From Burkholderia sp. lig30 (GTDB lineage: Bacteria > Pseudomonadota > Gammaproteobacteria > Burkholderiales > Burkholderiaceae): a stretch of 64,000 nt of DNA. The notes under the pieces are model-generated. The model saw only the letters and a program-made list of their open reading frames with translations. It did no database searches and was not told the DNA's origin. Positions 1 to 9,874 of the stretch are shown here, piece by piece; the stretch's first letter is position 1, and each line of letters begins with the position of its first letter. The stretch covers positions 1 through 64,000 of the forward strand of contig NZ_JGVW01000086.1 of assembly GCF_000687455.2 (NCBI RefSeq), in the 5' to 3' direction. Made by a program: the position numbers and the translations under genes.

Positions 1-50
1 GCAATTGCCGGGTTTTTTGTTTTGTCACGGGGTGCGGAGCCCGCCGCGGC

Positions 51-875
51 TCAGAACTGCCACCACGATTTCGTCGCGCCCGCGCGCGAGCGGCCCGTGA
101 TGTACGGGCTGTCCGGGAACGTACCCGCGAGCACGCGCTTCGTGTCTTCGGCGAGCTGCGGCTGATTCAGCTTGTCGTACGACAGTATCATGATGTGCAG
201 CGCATCCTCGATCGCCGGCGCGCCCTTGTATTCCTTGACCGCGAGCTGGGCGCGGTTGATCGCCGCGACATATGCGCCGCGACGGTAGTAGTAGTCGGCG
301 GCGTGCACTTCGTGCGATGCGAGCGCGTTGACCGTGTAGCGCATCCGCGCGGCGGCGTCCGGCGCGTACTTGCTCTTCGGGAAGCGGTCCACGACGACCT
401 TGAACGCGTCATACGACTCGCGCAGTGCCAGCGGGTCGCGCTCGCTCATGTCCTGCCCGGAGAAGCGGCCGAACAGGCCCAGGTCGTCGTTGAAGTGGAT
501 CATGCCCTTCAGGTAGTACGCATATGCGACGTCGGGATGATCCGGGTGCAGCTGGATGAAGCGGTCCACGGCCTGGTCGGCAGCGGCGGCTTCGTTGTCC
601 TTCCAGTTGCAGTAGGCGACGTTGATCTGCGCCTGCTGCGCGAAATGGCCGAACGGGTCGCGGCCCTGCAGCGACTCGAAGTATTTCGCGCACTTGCCCC
701 AGTCGCCGCCGGACAGCGCGTCCTGTGCCTCTGAGTATAATTTGTTGTTCGACCAGGTAACCGTTTCGTCCTGCTTTTGCGGCAAGCCGTGGCAGCCCGC
801 GATGAGGGCGGCGGCCGCAGCCAGCACAGCCCGGGCGGCGACGGTTCTTGCCACGCTTTTGGTCGAATTCATCAT
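51..875 (-). CDS. bamD: Outer membrane assembly lipoprotein BamD (ComL)
   Basis: BamD is a periplasm-facing lipoprotein of the BAM complex that inserts beta-barrel proteins into the outer membrane. The protein starts with a lipoprotein signal peptide ending in a lipobox (LIAGC), followed by TPR-type helical repeats rich in Y/A pairs (for example the YAYYLKG segment), as in the ComL/YfiO family. About 274 residues is normal for the family. The frame is open upstream to 980, but the start next to the signal peptide (ATG at 875 or 872) is preferred because the extra N-terminus would mask the signal. It is divergent from rluD, with start codons about 40 bp apart. Family assignment is firm; the exact start is less so. 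Confidence 0.93.
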   Translation of the reverse strand: MMNSTKSVARTVAARAVLAAAAALIAGCHGLPQKQDETVTWSNNKLYSEAQDALSGGDWGKCAKYFESLQGRDPFGHFAQQAQINVAYCNWKDNEAAAADQAVDRFIQLHPDHPDVAYAYYLKGMIHFNDDLGLFGRFSGQDMSERDPLALRESYDAFKVVVDRFPKSKYAPDAAARMRYTVNALASHEVHAADYYYRRGAYVAAINRAQLAVKEYKGAPAIEDALHIMILSYDKLNQPQLAEDTKRVLAGTFPDSPYITGRSRAGATKSWWQF

Positions 876-916
876 GCTCGCATGTCCTAGCTTCAAGTCT
901 CGGTGACCCAGTCTAA

Positions 917-2122
917 ATGACCCGTTCAAGTTCGTTGAATGCCCAGCAGGGCATGTCAAATGGCGACGATTATAGCCCAAGCGATCGCCCCGCCGACGCT
1001 CCCCCCAGCGATTCGCTCGATGACGATCTCACAGGCGACGCGCTGCAGGCGCCCGTCGTGCCGTCCGTCGCGGGCGACGAGGCGCCGCGCGTCGTCCAGG
1101 TGCCCGCCGCGCTAGCCGGCGAGCGGCTCGACAAGGCGCTCGCGCAGTTGTTTCCCGAATTCTCGCGCAGCCGGCTGCAGAGCTGGATCGACGCGCAGCG
1201 GGTGCGCATCGACGGCGCGCCCGCGAAGATCCGCCAGCCCGTGCCGCTCGGCGCGACGATCGAGCTCGTGCCGGACCTGTTGCCGGAGCAGCTCGCGTTC
1301 ACGCCGGAGCCGGTGCCGCTGTCGATCGTCTACGAGGACGATGCAATCGTCGTGATCAACAAGCCCGCCGGCCTCGTCGTGCATCCCGCCGCAGGCAACT
1401 GGAGCGGAACCGTCCTCAACGGCCTGCTGCACCGCTACGGCGCCGCCGCCGCGGGACTGCCGCGCGCGGGGATCGTGCACCGGCTCGACAAGGAGACCTC
1501 GGGGCTGATGGTCGTCGCGCGCACGCTCGCGGCCCAGACCGACCTCGTCCGGCAGTTGCAGGCGCGTACCGTGAAGCGCCGCTATTTCGCGCTCGTGTGG
1601 GGCACCATGCCGGACGAAGGCACGATCGACGCGCCGATCGGGCGCGATCCGCGCGAGCGCACCCGCATGGCAGTGGTGGCCGGCGCGTCCGGCAAGCCGG
1701 CGCGCACGCATTTCCGCACAGTTGACACATGTCTGTGGCAACGTCAGCCGGTGTCGGCGATCCAGTGCGATCTCGAGACAGGGCGCACGCACCAGATCCG
1801 CGTGCATTGCGCGCATACCGGGCATCCGCTGCTCGGCGACCCGGTGTACGGGCGCTTGCGCGGCAAGCGGTCGGTGACGGCGCTGCCGGGCGGTTTCGCG
1901 CGGCAGGCGCTGCATGCGTGGCGGCTCGGGCTCGTGCATCCGGTGACGGGCAAGGCGATGCAGTGGCGCTGTCCGTTGCCGGACGACATGGCGGCGCTCG
2001 TCGAGGCGCTTGGCTTCGGGCACGACGAAGGGGAATTCGACGACGCCGAAGCAGTCTATGACGATGATTTTGGCGGCGAGTATCTTGACGATGCGCCGTA
2101 CGAGGATGACGAGGAGGAGTGA
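917..2122 (+). CDS. rluD: 23S rRNA pseudouridine synthase RluD
   Basis: RluD converts uridines 1911/1915/1917 of 23S rRNA helix 69 to pseudouridine. An S4-like RNA-binding domain (about residues 65-125) precedes the RluA/RluD catalytic domain, with the diagnostic HRLDKETSG motif around residue 189; the catalytic Asp is about residue 191 counted from the ATG at 917. An alternative ATG at 953 would drop 12 residues. The protein has an acidic, probably disordered N-terminal extension and a strongly acidic C-terminal tail (final ~35 residues, mostly D/E). The stop overlaps the region of the next start, so rluD and pgeF are likely co-transcribed. Confidence 0.93.
   Translation: MTRSSSLNAQQGMSNGDDYSPSDRPADAPPSDSLDDDLTGDALQAPVVPSVAGDEAPRVVQVPAALAGERLDKALAQLFPEFSRSRLQSWIDAQRVRIDGAPAKIRQPVPLGATIELVPDLLPEQLAFTPEPVPLSIVYEDDAIVVINKPAGLVVHPAAGNWSGTVLNGLLHRYGAAAAGLPRAGIVHRLDKETSGLMVVARTLAAQTDLVRQLQARTVKRRYFALVWGTMPDEGTIDAPIGRDPRERTRMAVVAGASGKPARTHFRTVDTCLWQRQPVSAIQCDLETGRTHQIRVHCAHTGHPLLGDPVYGRLRGKRSVTALPGGFARQALHAWRLGLVHPVTGKAMQWRCPLPDDMAALVEALGFGHDEGEFDDAEAVYDDDFGGEYLDDAPYEDDEEE
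969..974 (-). promoter_or_regulatory. Candidate -10 element for bamD
   Basis: The minus strand reads TATAAT exactly here, about 95 nt upstream of the bamD start. No convincing -35 box is visible at 16-18 bp. If real, the bamD promoter lies inside the first codons of rluD, so the two divergent genes share regulatory DNA. Confidence 0.35.
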
Positions 2123-2128
2123 GTGCCG

Positions 2129-2968
2129 ATGACGAACCTGGCGCCGTTGACGCGGCAGGACTGCGTACAGCCCGACTGGCGGGTGTCGCCGCGCGTGCGG
2201 GCGTTGATCACGACGCGCAACGGCGGCGTGAGCGGCGGCCCATACGGCTGCTGGCAGGACGGCGCGTCGTTGCCGGGCGGCATGAATCTCGGCCTGCACA
2301 CGGGCGACGATCCGTCGCATGTCGCGGAGAATCGCGCGCGGCTTCTTGCGCTCGCGGGGCAGCCGCGGGCCGCATGGCTGGAGCAGGTTCACGGCGCGCA
2401 GATCGTGCGCGCGGACGAGGTGATCGCGGCCGCTCCCGACGGTGCGGCGCCGGTGCGCGCCGATGCGAGCGTGACCGATCGCGCCGGCGCGGTGTGCGTC
2501 GTGATGGTCGCCGACTGCCTGCCCGTGCTGCTGTGCGACGAGGATGGGCGGGCCGTGGGCGCCGCGCATGCGGGTTGGCGCGGGCTGGCGGCAGGGATCG
2601 TCGAGCAGACGGCGGCGGCGGTGGCCGGCCTGGCCGGCGGCGCGACGGCCCGCTTGCATGCGTTTCTCGGGCCGGCGATCGGGCCGCAAGCGTTCGAAGT
2701 CGGAGCGGACGTGCGCGACGCATTCCTCGACACGGCCCCGCAGTCGGAGCATGATGACACAAACCATGCGTTCGCCGCGATCGACGGCGCGCCCGGCAAG
2801 TATCTGGCCGACCTGTACGCGCTCGCGCGGCTGCGTCTGGCGCGCGCCGGCGTCACCCGCGTCAGCGGCGGCGATGCCTGCACCTTCGCCGAGCAGGCGC
2901 GCTTCTATTCGTACCGGCGCGATCGAGTGACGGGGCGCATGGCCGCCGCCATCTGGCTTGCCGGTTGA
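2129..2968 (+). CDS. pgeF: Peptidoglycan editing factor PgeF / YfiH-type multicopper-like protein
   Basis: This belongs to the YfiH/laccase-domain family (COG1496), described as polyphenol oxidase and, in E. coli, as the peptidoglycan editing factor PgeF that prevents mis-incorporation of serine for alanine in muropeptides. Family blocks are visible: VMVADCLPVLL, AHAGWRG and a C-terminal YSYRRD. The ATG at 2129 is chosen because an AGGAGG-like site ends about 10 nt upstream; a GTG at 2123 sits too close to that site. It follows rluD with a gap of a few bases, an arrangement common in proteobacteria. Confidence 0.87.
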   Translation: MTNLAPLTRQDCVQPDWRVSPRVRALITTRNGGVSGGPYGCWQDGASLPGGMNLGLHTGDDPSHVAENRARLLALAGQPRAAWLEQVHGAQIVRADEVIAAAPDGAAPVRADASVTDRAGAVCVVMVADCLPVLLCDEDGRAVGAAHAGWRGLAAGIVEQTAAAVAGLAGGATARLHAFLGPAIGPQAFEVGADVRDAFLDTAPQSEHDDTNHAFAAIDGAPGKYLADLYALARLRLARAGVTRVSGGDACTFAEQARFYSYRRDRVTGRMAAAIWLAG

Positions 2969-3316
2969 ACAGCGTTTGTTGCAGTGCGGGATCGCATCAT
3001 CCCGATTTATTGGCTGCGTGGCGGTCGTTGCGCGCGCATTCGAATCAAAAATCGTCGAGACACGCGAATCAAAATGTTTCCACTGTTGTCGAAAGCCTTG
3101 TGCCGCCTGCGGCGCGAAGATTATCTTTGCGCGGGAAATGGCGGCGCTTTGATGTGGCGCTTCACATGGGGAAAACCATAATGATAAAAATACCGCACTG
3201 CGGCAGAATCTGGAGACGACCCTCCAGCGTATGACGGCCCGGCTCGCCGGGCGGCATGCCGCGCCCCGAGCAGGATTTCCCAGACTGACTCTCAGGAATC
3301 ACCGGTAAGGCAGGTA
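2969..3316. other. Leader and promoter region of phaC
   Basis: About 350 bp without a credible gene, and more AT-rich than its surroundings in the middle. It holds two small perfect hairpins, at 3210-3227 (CTGGAG/CTCCAG) and 3237-3252 (GCCCGG/CCGGGC), and the short palindrome CTGCGGCAG at 3198-3206. Since phaR lies downstream, this is the natural place for PHB regulation, but I cannot identify a PhaR site from sequence alone. Confidence 0.5.
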
Positions 3317-5191
3317 ATGACAGCATCGAAAAACTCGTCGACGTCCGCGTACGCGGGCATTTTCTCTGGCCACCCGACAGTCGATCAGGCGGTCCAGCCG
3401 ATGCAACAGATGTTCGAATCCTGGCTGGGCGCGTGGCGCGACTTTGCCGATCCGGCGCGCGCGGCGACCGCGTCGGCGGCCGCGAATCCGTTTGCGACCT
3501 TTCAGTTCCCCAAAGCATTTCCGTTCCAGATGCCGTCGATGGCCGATTTCGGCGGCGCGGCGTCGCCGTTCGCCGGCCTGAAGCTGCCGGCGGCGGCGAT
3601 TCCGCCCGAGCGCCTGCAGAAGCTGCAGGCCGACTATTCGCGCGACTGCGTGGCGCTGATGCAGCAGGCGGCGGCGATGAAGCTCGAGGCGCCGGAGCTG
3701 AAGGACCGCCGCTTCAGCGGCGACGCATGGAAGGCGTCGCCCGCGCATGCGTTCACCGCGGCGTGGTACCTGCTCAACGCGCGTTACCTGCAGGAACTGG
3801 CCGACGCGCTCGAGACCGATCCGAAAACGCGCGAGCGGATTCGCTTCGCGGTCCAGCAGTGGACGGCCGCGGCGGCGCCGAGCAACTTCCTCGCGCTCAA
3901 TCCGGACGCGCAGAAGTCGATCATCGAGACCCAGGGCGAAAGCCTGCGCCAGGGGATGATGAACCTGCTGGGCGACCTGCAGCGCGGCAAGATCTCGCAG
4001 ACCGACGAATCGCAGTTCGTGGTCGGCAAGAACCTCGCGTGCACCGAAGGCACGGTCGTCTATGAGAACGACCTGATCCAGCTGATCCAGTACAAGCCGA
4101 CCACCGCGACCGTGTACGAGCGTCCGCTGCTGATCGTGCCGCCGTGCATCAACAAGTTCTACATCCTCGACCTGCAGCCCGAGAATTCGCTCGTCGCGCA
4201 TGCGCTGTCGGGCGGCCATCAGGTGTTCCTGGTGTCGTGGCGCAACGCGGACGCGTCGGTTGCGCACAAGACGTGGGACGACTACATGAACGAGGGGCTG
4301 CTGGCCGCGATCGACGCGGTGCAGCAGATCAGCGGTCGCGAGCAGATCAACACGCTCGGCTTCTGCGTCGGCGGCACGATGCTCGCCACCGCGCTGGCCG
4401 TGCTCGCCGCGCGTGGCGAGCACCCGGCCGCGTCGATGACGCTGCTCACCGCGATGCTCGACTTTTCCGACACCGGCGTGCTGGACGTGTTCGTCGACGA
4501 GGCGCACGTGCAGATGCGCGAGCAGACGATCGGCGGCAAGAACGGCACGCCGCCCGGGCTGATGCACGGCGTCGAGTTCGCGAACACGTTCTCGTTCCTG
4601 CGGCCGAACGACCTGGTGTGGAACTACGTCGTCGACAACTACCTGAAGGGCCGCACGCCGGCGCCGTTCGACCTGCTGTACTGGAACAGTGATTCGACGA
4701 GCCTGCCCGGCCCGATGTACGCGTGGTACCTGCGCAATACCTATCTGGAAAACAAGCTGCGCGTGCCGGGCGCGCTCACCGTGTGCGGCGAGTCGGTCGA
4801 CCTGTCGCGCATCGACGTGCCGACCTTCATCTACGGCTCGCGCGAGGATCACATCGTGCCGTGGCAGACGGCCTATGCGTCCGCATCGCTGCTGACCGGG
4901 CCGCTCAAGTTCGTGCTCGGCGCATCGGGTCATATCGCGGGCGTGATCAACCCGCCCGCGAAGAAGAAGCGCAGCTACTGGACGCGCGACACCGACGGGC
5001 GCGCGCTGCCCGGGGCGGCCGGCGACTGGTTCGCCGGCGCGACCGAGGTGCCGGGCAGCTGGTGGCCGGAATGGACGACCTGGCTCGACCAGTATGGCGG
5101 CCGCAAGGTGAAGCCGCGGGCACAGCCCGGCTCGGCAGCGTTCCCGGCGATCGAGGCGGCCCCCGGCCGCTACGTGCTGCAGCGCGATTGA
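3317..5191 (+). CDS. phaC: Class I poly(3-hydroxyalkanoate) synthase PhaC
   Basis: PhaC polymerises 3-hydroxybutyryl-CoA into polyhydroxybutyrate at the granule surface. The 624-residue length fits class I synthases. The lipase-like box GFCVGGT carries the nucleophile Cys at about residue 350; the catalytic Asp is in the SREDHIVPW segment and the catalytic His in ASGHIAGV, all in the C-terminal alpha/beta-hydrolase domain. The N-terminal ~200 residues are the variable helical domain. It is the first gene of phaC-phaA-phaB-phaR, all on the same strand. Confidence 0.97.
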   Translation: MTASKNSSTSAYAGIFSGHPTVDQAVQPMQQMFESWLGAWRDFADPARAATASAAANPFATFQFPKAFPFQMPSMADFGGAASPFAGLKLPAAAIPPERLQKLQADYSRDCVALMQQAAAMKLEAPELKDRRFSGDAWKASPAHAFTAAWYLLNARYLQELADALETDPKTRERIRFAVQQWTAAAAPSNFLALNPDAQKSIIETQGESLRQGMMNLLGDLQRGKISQTDESQFVVGKNLACTEGTVVYENDLIQLIQYKPTTATVYERPLLIVPPCINKFYILDLQPENSLVAHALSGGHQVFLVSWRNADASVAHKTWDDYMNEGLLAAIDAVQQISGREQINTLGFCVGGTMLATALAVLAARGEHPAASMTLLTAMLDFSDTGVLDVFVDEAHVQMREQTIGGKNGTPPGLMHGVEFANTFSFLRPNDLVWNYVVDNYLKGRTPAPFDLLYWNSDSTSLPGPMYAWYLRNTYLENKLRVPGALTVCGESVDLSRIDVPTFIYGSREDHIVPWQTAYASASLLTGPLKFVLGASGHIAGVINPPAKKKRSYWTRDTDGRALPGAAGDWFAGATEVPGSWWPEWTTWLDQYGGRKVKPRAQPGSAAFPAIEAAPGRYVLQRD

Positions 5192-5290
5192 CGAACATGC
5201 CGGGCGGCATGTGCCGTCCGGCGTTCCGCAGGTTTTTTTAACAGGGCAGGTAGCGACGCGCCGTGTCGCGCCGGTCCGGAGGAAAGGGAA

Positions 5291-6472
5291 ATGACTGACG
5301 TTGTGATCGTATCGGCCGCACGTACCGCGGTGGGCAAATTCGGCGGTTCGCTGGCGAAGATCGCGGCGCCCGAGCTGGGCGCGGCCGTCATCCGTGCAGT
5401 GCTCGAGCGCGGCGGCTTGAAGCCGGAGCAGGTGAGCGAAGTCATCCTGGGTCAGGTGCTCGCGGCGGGCTCGGGCCAGAACCCGGCGCGCCAGTCGCTG
5501 ATCAAGGCCGGCCTGCCGAGCGGGGTGCCGGGGATGACGATCAACAAGGTGTGCGGCTCGGGCCTGAAGGCCGTGATGCTCGCCGCGAACGCGATCATCT
5601 CGGGCGACGCGGACATCGTGATCGCGGGCGGCCAGGAGAACATGAGCGCCGCGCCGCACGTGCTGCCGGGCTCGCGCGACGGCTTCCGGATGGGCGACGC
5701 GAAGCTGGTCGACACGATGATCGTCGACGGTCTGTGGGACGTGTACAACCAGTACCACATGGGCATCACCGCGGAAAACGTCGCGAAGGAATACGGCATC
5801 ACGCGTGAAGCCCAGGACGAGTTCGCCGCGCTGTCGCAGAACAAGGCGGAAGCCGCGCAGAAGGCCGGCCGCTTCAATGACGAGATCGTGCCGATCGCGA
5901 TCCCGCAGCGAAAGGGCGAGCCGCTGCAGTTCGCGACGGACGAGTTCGTGCGTCACGGCGTGACGGCCGAAGCGCTCAGCGGCCTGAAGCCGGCGTTCGC
6001 GAAGGACGGCACGGTGACGGCGGCGAACGCGTCGGGCATCAACGACGGTGCCGCCGCGGTGCTGGTGATGTCGGCCAAGAAGGCCGAGGCGCTCGGCCTG
6101 AAGCCGCTCGCGCGCATCAAGGCATACGCTAGTGCGGGCGTCGATCCGAGCGTGATGGGCATGGGCCCGGTGCCGGCGTCGCGCCGCTGTCTGGATCGCG
6201 CGGGCTGGACGCCGGGCGACCTGGACCTGATGGAGATCAACGAGGCGTTTGCCGCGCAGGCGCTCGCGGTCCACAAGCAGATGGGCTGGGATACGTCGAA
6301 GGTGAACGTCAACGGCGGCGCGATCGCGATCGGCCATCCGATCGGCGCATCCGGCTGCCGGATCCTCGTCACGCTGCTGCATGAAATGCAGAAGCGCGAT
6401 GCGAAGCGCGGCCTGGCCTCGCTGTGCATCGGCGGCGGCATGGGCGTTGCGCTCGCCGTTGAACGTCCGTAA
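5291..6472 (+). CDS. phaA: Acetyl-CoA acetyltransferase (beta-ketothiolase) PhaA
   Basis: PhaA condenses two acetyl-CoA to acetoacetyl-CoA, the first step of PHB synthesis. It is a 393-residue thiolase with the acyl-accepting Cys88 in NKVCGSGLK, the GHPIGASG His motif, and the second catalytic Cys at about 379 in LCIGGGMG. The ATG at 5291 follows a purine-rich GGAGGAAAGGGAA ribosome site. It sits about 100 bp after phaC and before phaB, so the PHB pathway is complete. A second thiolase of different specificity (bktB) lies 4.4 kb downstream. Confidence 0.96.
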   Translation: MTDVVIVSAARTAVGKFGGSLAKIAAPELGAAVIRAVLERGGLKPEQVSEVILGQVLAAGSGQNPARQSLIKAGLPSGVPGMTINKVCGSGLKAVMLAANAIISGDADIVIAGGQENMSAAPHVLPGSRDGFRMGDAKLVDTMIVDGLWDVYNQYHMGITAENVAKEYGITREAQDEFAALSQNKAEAAQKAGRFNDEIVPIAIPQRKGEPLQFATDEFVRHGVTAEALSGLKPAFAKDGTVTAANASGINDGAAAVLVMSAKKAEALGLKPLARIKAYASAGVDPSVMGMGPVPASRRCLDRAGWTPGDLDLMEINEAFAAQALAVHKQMGWDTSKVNVNGGAIAIGHPIGASGCRILVTLLHEMQKRDAKRGLASLCIGGGMGVALAVERP

Positions 6473-6486
6473 GGTGTTGTAGGGCG

Positions 6487-6512
6487 CCGGCCGCGCCGCA
6501 GGGCGCGGCCGG
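6487..6512. repeat. Intercistronic GC hairpin between phaA and phaB
   Basis: A perfect 11-bp inverted repeat (CCGGCCGCGCC / GGCGCGGCCGG) with a 4-nt loop and no T-tract. This looks like an mRNA-stabilising or processing hairpin rather than a terminator. Confidence 0.5.
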
Positions 6513-6572
6513 TGCTTCGTGAAGTCAGAGGTCGCCGCTCGGCACTTTTTAAAACAACATGGAGTGAGGTTT

Positions 6573-7313
6573 ATGTCTCAGCGAATTGCGTACGTAACGG
6601 GCGGGATGGGCGGCATCGGCACGAGCATTTGCCAGCGTCTTTCGAAGGACGGCTTCAAGGTGGTCGCAGGCTGCGGCCCGAATTCGCCGCGCCGCGTGAA
6701 GTGGCTCGAGGAGCAGAAGGCCCTCGGCTTCGACTTCATCGCATCGGAAGGCAACGTCGGCGACTGGGACTCGACCAAGACGGCATTCGACAAGGTCAAG
6801 GCCGAGGTCGGCGAGGTCGACGTGCTGGTCAACAACGCGGGCATCACGCGCGACGTCGTGTTCCGCAAGATGACGCGCGAGGACTGGACCGCGGTGATCG
6901 ACACGAACCTGACGAGCCTCTTCAACGTGACGAAGCAGGTGATCGACGGCATGGTCGAGCGCGGCTGGGGCCGGATCATCAACATTTCGTCGGTGAACGG
7001 GCAGAAGGGCCAGTTCGGCCAGACGAACTACTCGACCGCGAAGGCCGGCATTCACGGCTTCACGATGTCGCTCGCGCAGGAAGTCGCGACGAAGGGCGTG
7101 ACGGTCAACACGGTATCGCCGGGCTACATCGGCACGGACATGGTCAAGGCGATCCGCCCGGACGTGCTCGAGAAGATCGTCGCGACGATCCCGGTGCGTC
7201 GCCTCGGCGCGCCCGAAGAGATCGGTTCGATCGTCGCGTGGCTGGCTTCCGAAGAGTCCGGCTTCTCGACGGGCGCCGACTTCTCGCTGAACGGCGGCCT
7301 GCACATGGGCTGA
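6573..7313 (+). CDS. phaB: NADPH-dependent acetoacetyl-CoA reductase PhaB
   Basis: PhaB reduces acetoacetyl-CoA to (R)-3-hydroxybutyryl-CoA for PhaC. It is a 246-residue short-chain dehydrogenase, the usual PhaB length. The cofactor loop TGGMGGIG is near the N-terminus, the NNAG motif follows, and the active site shows a Ser in ISSVNG and the YSTAK Tyr/Lys pair. The start at 6573 is set by GGAGTGAGG just upstream; the frame is open 54 nt further, but that extension is not conserved-looking. Confidence 0.97.
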   Translation: MSQRIAYVTGGMGGIGTSICQRLSKDGFKVVAGCGPNSPRRVKWLEEQKALGFDFIASEGNVGDWDSTKTAFDKVKAEVGEVDVLVNNAGITRDVVFRKMTREDWTAVIDTNLTSLFNVTKQVIDGMVERGWGRIINISSVNGQKGQFGQTNYSTAKAGIHGFTMSLAQEVATKGVTVNTVSPGYIGTDMVKAIRPDVLEKIVATIPVRRLGAPEEIGSIVAWLASEESGFSTGADFSLNGGLHMG

Positions 7314-7320
7314 GCCCCGT

Positions 7321-7344
7321 GGCCGTCCGGCTCGCCGGACGGCC
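7321..7344. repeat. Intercistronic hairpin between phaB and phaR
   Basis: A perfect 10-bp inverted repeat (GGCCGTCCGG / CCGGACGGCC) with a CTCG loop, directly after the phaB stop and without a T-run. It may partly attenuate or stabilise the transcript. Confidence 0.5.
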
Positions 7345-7435
7345 GTGCGGCTCGGCGTTTCGGAAGCGCCCCGCGGCCTGCGTGCCGGGTCGCGGAGGTT
7401 CGTTACTGCGCTACGCTTGCGCTCAAAGGCGTCAC

Positions 7436-8008
7436 ATGTCTACAGCTACTACTACAAAGAAGGCAGCCGAACGGCTCATCAAGAAGTACCCGAACCGCCG
7501 GCTCTATGACACGGAGACGAGCACCTACATCACGCTTACCGACGTGAAGCAGCTTGTGCTCGACCAGGAGGACTTCAAGGTCGTCGATGCGAAAAGCAGC
7601 GAAGACCTGACGCGCAGCATCCTGCTGCAGATCATTCTCGAAGAGGAGAGCGGCGGCGTGCCGATGTTCTCGTCGTCGATGCTGTCGCAGATTATCCGGT
7701 TCTACGGGCATACGATGCAGGGGATGATGGGTGCGTACCTGGAGAAGAACATCCAGGCGTTCATCGACATCCAGAACAAGCTCGCCGATCAGTCGAAGAA
7801 CATGTACGAAACGAATGCGATGAATCCGGAAGTCTGGTCGCAGTTCATGAACATGCAGGCGCCGATGATGCAGGGCATGATGACGAGCTATATCGAGCAA
7901 TCGAAGAACATGTTCGTGCAGATGCAGGAGCAGATGCAGAATCAGGCAAAGTCGATGTTCAGCACGTTCCCGTTCAAGCAGCCGGGTACCGACCCGGAGA
8001 AGAAATAA
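7436..8008 (+). CDS. phaR: Polyhydroxyalkanoate synthesis repressor PhaR
   Basis: PhaR is a repressor that binds both DNA and nascent PHB, controlling phasin genes and often its own gene. The protein is 190 residues. It has the characteristic N-terminal PHB/PHA-accumulation DNA-binding domain (KKYPNRRLYDTETS segment, residues ~16-30) followed by a PHB-binding domain with Met/Gln-rich helical repeats (MQGMM, MNMQAPMMQGMM). The ATG at 7436 is chosen although the frame is open far upstream through phaB, because homologous sequence begins here. Its place at the end of the pha cluster is typical of Burkholderia and Cupriavidus. Confidence 0.96.
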   Translation: MSTATTTKKAAERLIKKYPNRRLYDTETSTYITLTDVKQLVLDQEDFKVVDAKSSEDLTRSILLQIILEEESGGVPMFSSSMLSQIIRFYGHTMQGMMGAYLEKNIQAFIDIQNKLADQSKNMYETNAMNPEVWSQFMNMQAPMMQGMMTSYIEQSKNMFVQMQEQMQNQAKSMFSTFPFKQPGTDPEKK

Positions 8009-8509
8009 CGTCTCCCCACGTGATTTGCGGGGCGCCAGGGGGTGACCTTGGCGGGCCCCGAAACGGCGCGTCGCGCGGCATGGCAAACGGGAGGTCGAAG
8101 CGTTGCCATGCCGGCGCGGTGCGCGCCGGGTCGTTGCATGCCGCGCGCGCATCGAGGCGCTCGGCGGCGTCGAATTGGCACCGCCCGAGCGTGAGCCCAT
8201 TCGAGCGCCGCAGGCGTCGGGCGAACGATCGTTCTGGATCGAAATTCTTTCCTCAGAGCAGTCGCCGAACGGCATTTCTGCTGGCGATGTCCGCGCGCGC
8301 CTTGCCTTGCGTGGCGTTTGCGATCGTCTGACAGTCGCTCGTCGCGAAGTAAGCGGGACACATCAAGCTCCATATCCCTTGGGGCCGCTACCCATCCGGC
8401 GGCCCGTTCCAGCCAGCAGTCCGTGCTGCCGTCGGCCGCCGGTTTTTGGATCGCAGCGCCCTAAATAGCTGTAAACTCATGGTTTTGCTGCCACGCCCCC
8501 ACATTCCAG
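8009..8509. other. Intergenic region between phaR and rimO
   Basis: About 500 bp with no supported gene; the short open frames here lack ribosome sites and family features. Just after phaR there are GC-rich inverted repeats (CCCC/GGGG at 8014-8032, and CGCCAGG paired imperfectly with CCTTGGCG at 8033-8053), which could form a terminator-like fold without a clear U-tract. The last 60 bp before rimO are more AT-rich and probably hold its promoter. Confidence 0.45.
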
Positions 8510-9871
8510 ATGTCGCAATCCCCCAAAGTAGGCTTCGTTTCCCTCGGCTGCCCGAAAGCGCTCGTCGACTCCGAGCAGATCATCACCCAGTTGCGCGCGG
8601 AGGGCTACGAGATCTCCGGCACCTATGACGGCGCCGATCTCGTCGTCGTCAACACCTGCGGCTTCATCGACGAAGCGGTGCAGGAAAGTCTCGACGCGAT
8701 CGGCGAGGCGCTGAACGAAAACGGCAAGGTGATCGTCACCGGCTGCCTCGGCGCGAAGAAGAGCGCGAGCGGCACCGGCCTCATCGAGGAAGTGCATCCG
8801 AAGGTGCTCGCCGTCACCGGCCCGCACGCAGTCGGCGAAGTGATGCAGGCCGTCCACTCGCACCTGCCGAAGCCGCACGATCCGTTCGTCGATCTCGTGC
8901 CGGCCGCCGGCATCAAGCTCACGCCGCGCCATTACGCGTACCTGAAGATCTCCGAAGGCTGCAACCACCGCTGCTCGTTCTGCATCATCCCGTCGATGCG
9001 CGGCGATCTCGTGTCCCGTCCGGTCGCCGAAGTGATGCTGGAGGCGGAGAACCTGTTCAAGTCCGGCGTCAAGGAACTGCTCGTGATCTCGCAGGACACG
9101 AGCGCGTACGGCGTCGACGTCAAGTATCGCACCGGCTTCTGGAACGGCCGCCCGCTCAAGACCCGCATGACGGAGCTCGTCGGCGCGCTCGGCGAACTGG
9201 CCGCGCAGTACGGCGCGTGGGTGCGCCTGCATTACGTGTATCCGTACCCGCACGTCGACGAGATCATCCCGATGATGGCCGAAGGCCCGCTCAAGGGGCA
9301 CGTGCTGCCGTATCTCGACGTGCCGTTCCAGCACGCGCACCCGGAGGTGCTCAAGCGGATGAAGCGCCCGGCGAACGCCGAGAAGGTGCTCGAGCGCGTG
9401 CAGAAGTGGCGCGAGATCTGCCCGGACCTGACGATCCGCAGCACCTTCATCGCGGGCTTCCCCGGCGAGACCGACGAGCAGTTCGAGACGCTGCTCGACT
9501 TCATCCGCGAGGCGGAGCTGGATCGTGTCGGCTGCTTCGCGTATTCGCCGGTCGAAGGCGCGAGCGCGAACGAGCTGGACGGCGCGTTGCCGGACGACGT
9601 GCGCGAGGCGCGCCGCGCGCGCTTCATGGAAGTCGCCGAGGAAGTGTCCGCGCGGCGCATCCAGCGCAAGGTCGGCAAGACGCTCAAGGTGCTGATCGAC
9701 GAGGTCGGCGAAGCGGGTGGCATCGGCCGCACCGCGGCGGACGCGCCGGAAATCGATGGTGTGGTCTACGTCGAGCCGGCCACGAAGGCGTCCAAGCGTT
9801 ATAAGGTGGGCGACTTCGTGTCGGTGAAGATCACCGGCGCGGACGGCCACGATTTGTGGGGTGAGGTGTAA
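8510..9871 (+). CDS. rimO: Ribosomal protein S12 methylthiotransferase RimO
   Basis: RimO adds a methylthio group to an aspartate of ribosomal protein S12. The N-terminal UPF0004 domain supplies auxiliary-cluster cysteines at about 14, 50 and 79 ([20 protein letters not shown]). The radical-SAM motif CNHRCSFC gives C151, C155 and C158, followed by a C-terminal TRAM domain. SLGCPK and CIIPSMRG separate RimO from MiaB. Length 453 is standard. The next gene begins 3 nt after the stop. Confidence 0.95.
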   Translation: MSQSPKVGFVSLGCPKALVDSEQIITQLRAEGYEISGTYDGADLVVVNTCGFIDEAVQESLDAIGEALNENGKVIVTGCLGAKKSASGTGLIEEVHPKVLAVTGPHAVGEVMQAVHSHLPKPHDPFVDLVPAAGIKLTPRHYAYLKISEGCNHRCSFCIIPSMRGDLVSRPVAEVMLEAENLFKSGVKELLVISQDTSAYGVDVKYRTGFWNGRPLKTRMTELVGALGELAAQYGAWVRLHYVYPYPHVDEIIPMMAEGPLKGHVLPYLDVPFQHAHPEVLKRMKRPANAEKVLERVQKWREICPDLTIRSTFIAGFPGETDEQFETLLDFIREAELDRVGCFAYSPVEGASANELDGALPDDVREARRARFMEVAEEVSARRIQRKVGKTLKVLIDEVGEAGGIGRTAADAPEIDGVVYVEPATKASKRYKVGDFVSVKITGADGHDLWGEV

Positions 9872-9874
9872 GCG

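Noticed and set aside
3299-6382. A 1027-codon minus-strand frame opposite phaC and phaA
   Set aside because: Arg/His-rich composition, no ribosome site and no family motif; it arises from the high GC at third codon positions of the plus-strand genes.
6512-7435. A 308-codon open frame fused upstream of phaR
   Set aside because: It is an out-of-frame shadow of phaB. PhaR homology begins at 7436 and the extension has no family similarity.
8020-8468. Short open frames between phaR and rimO
   Set aside because: No ribosome sites, Arg-rich composition and no known family.
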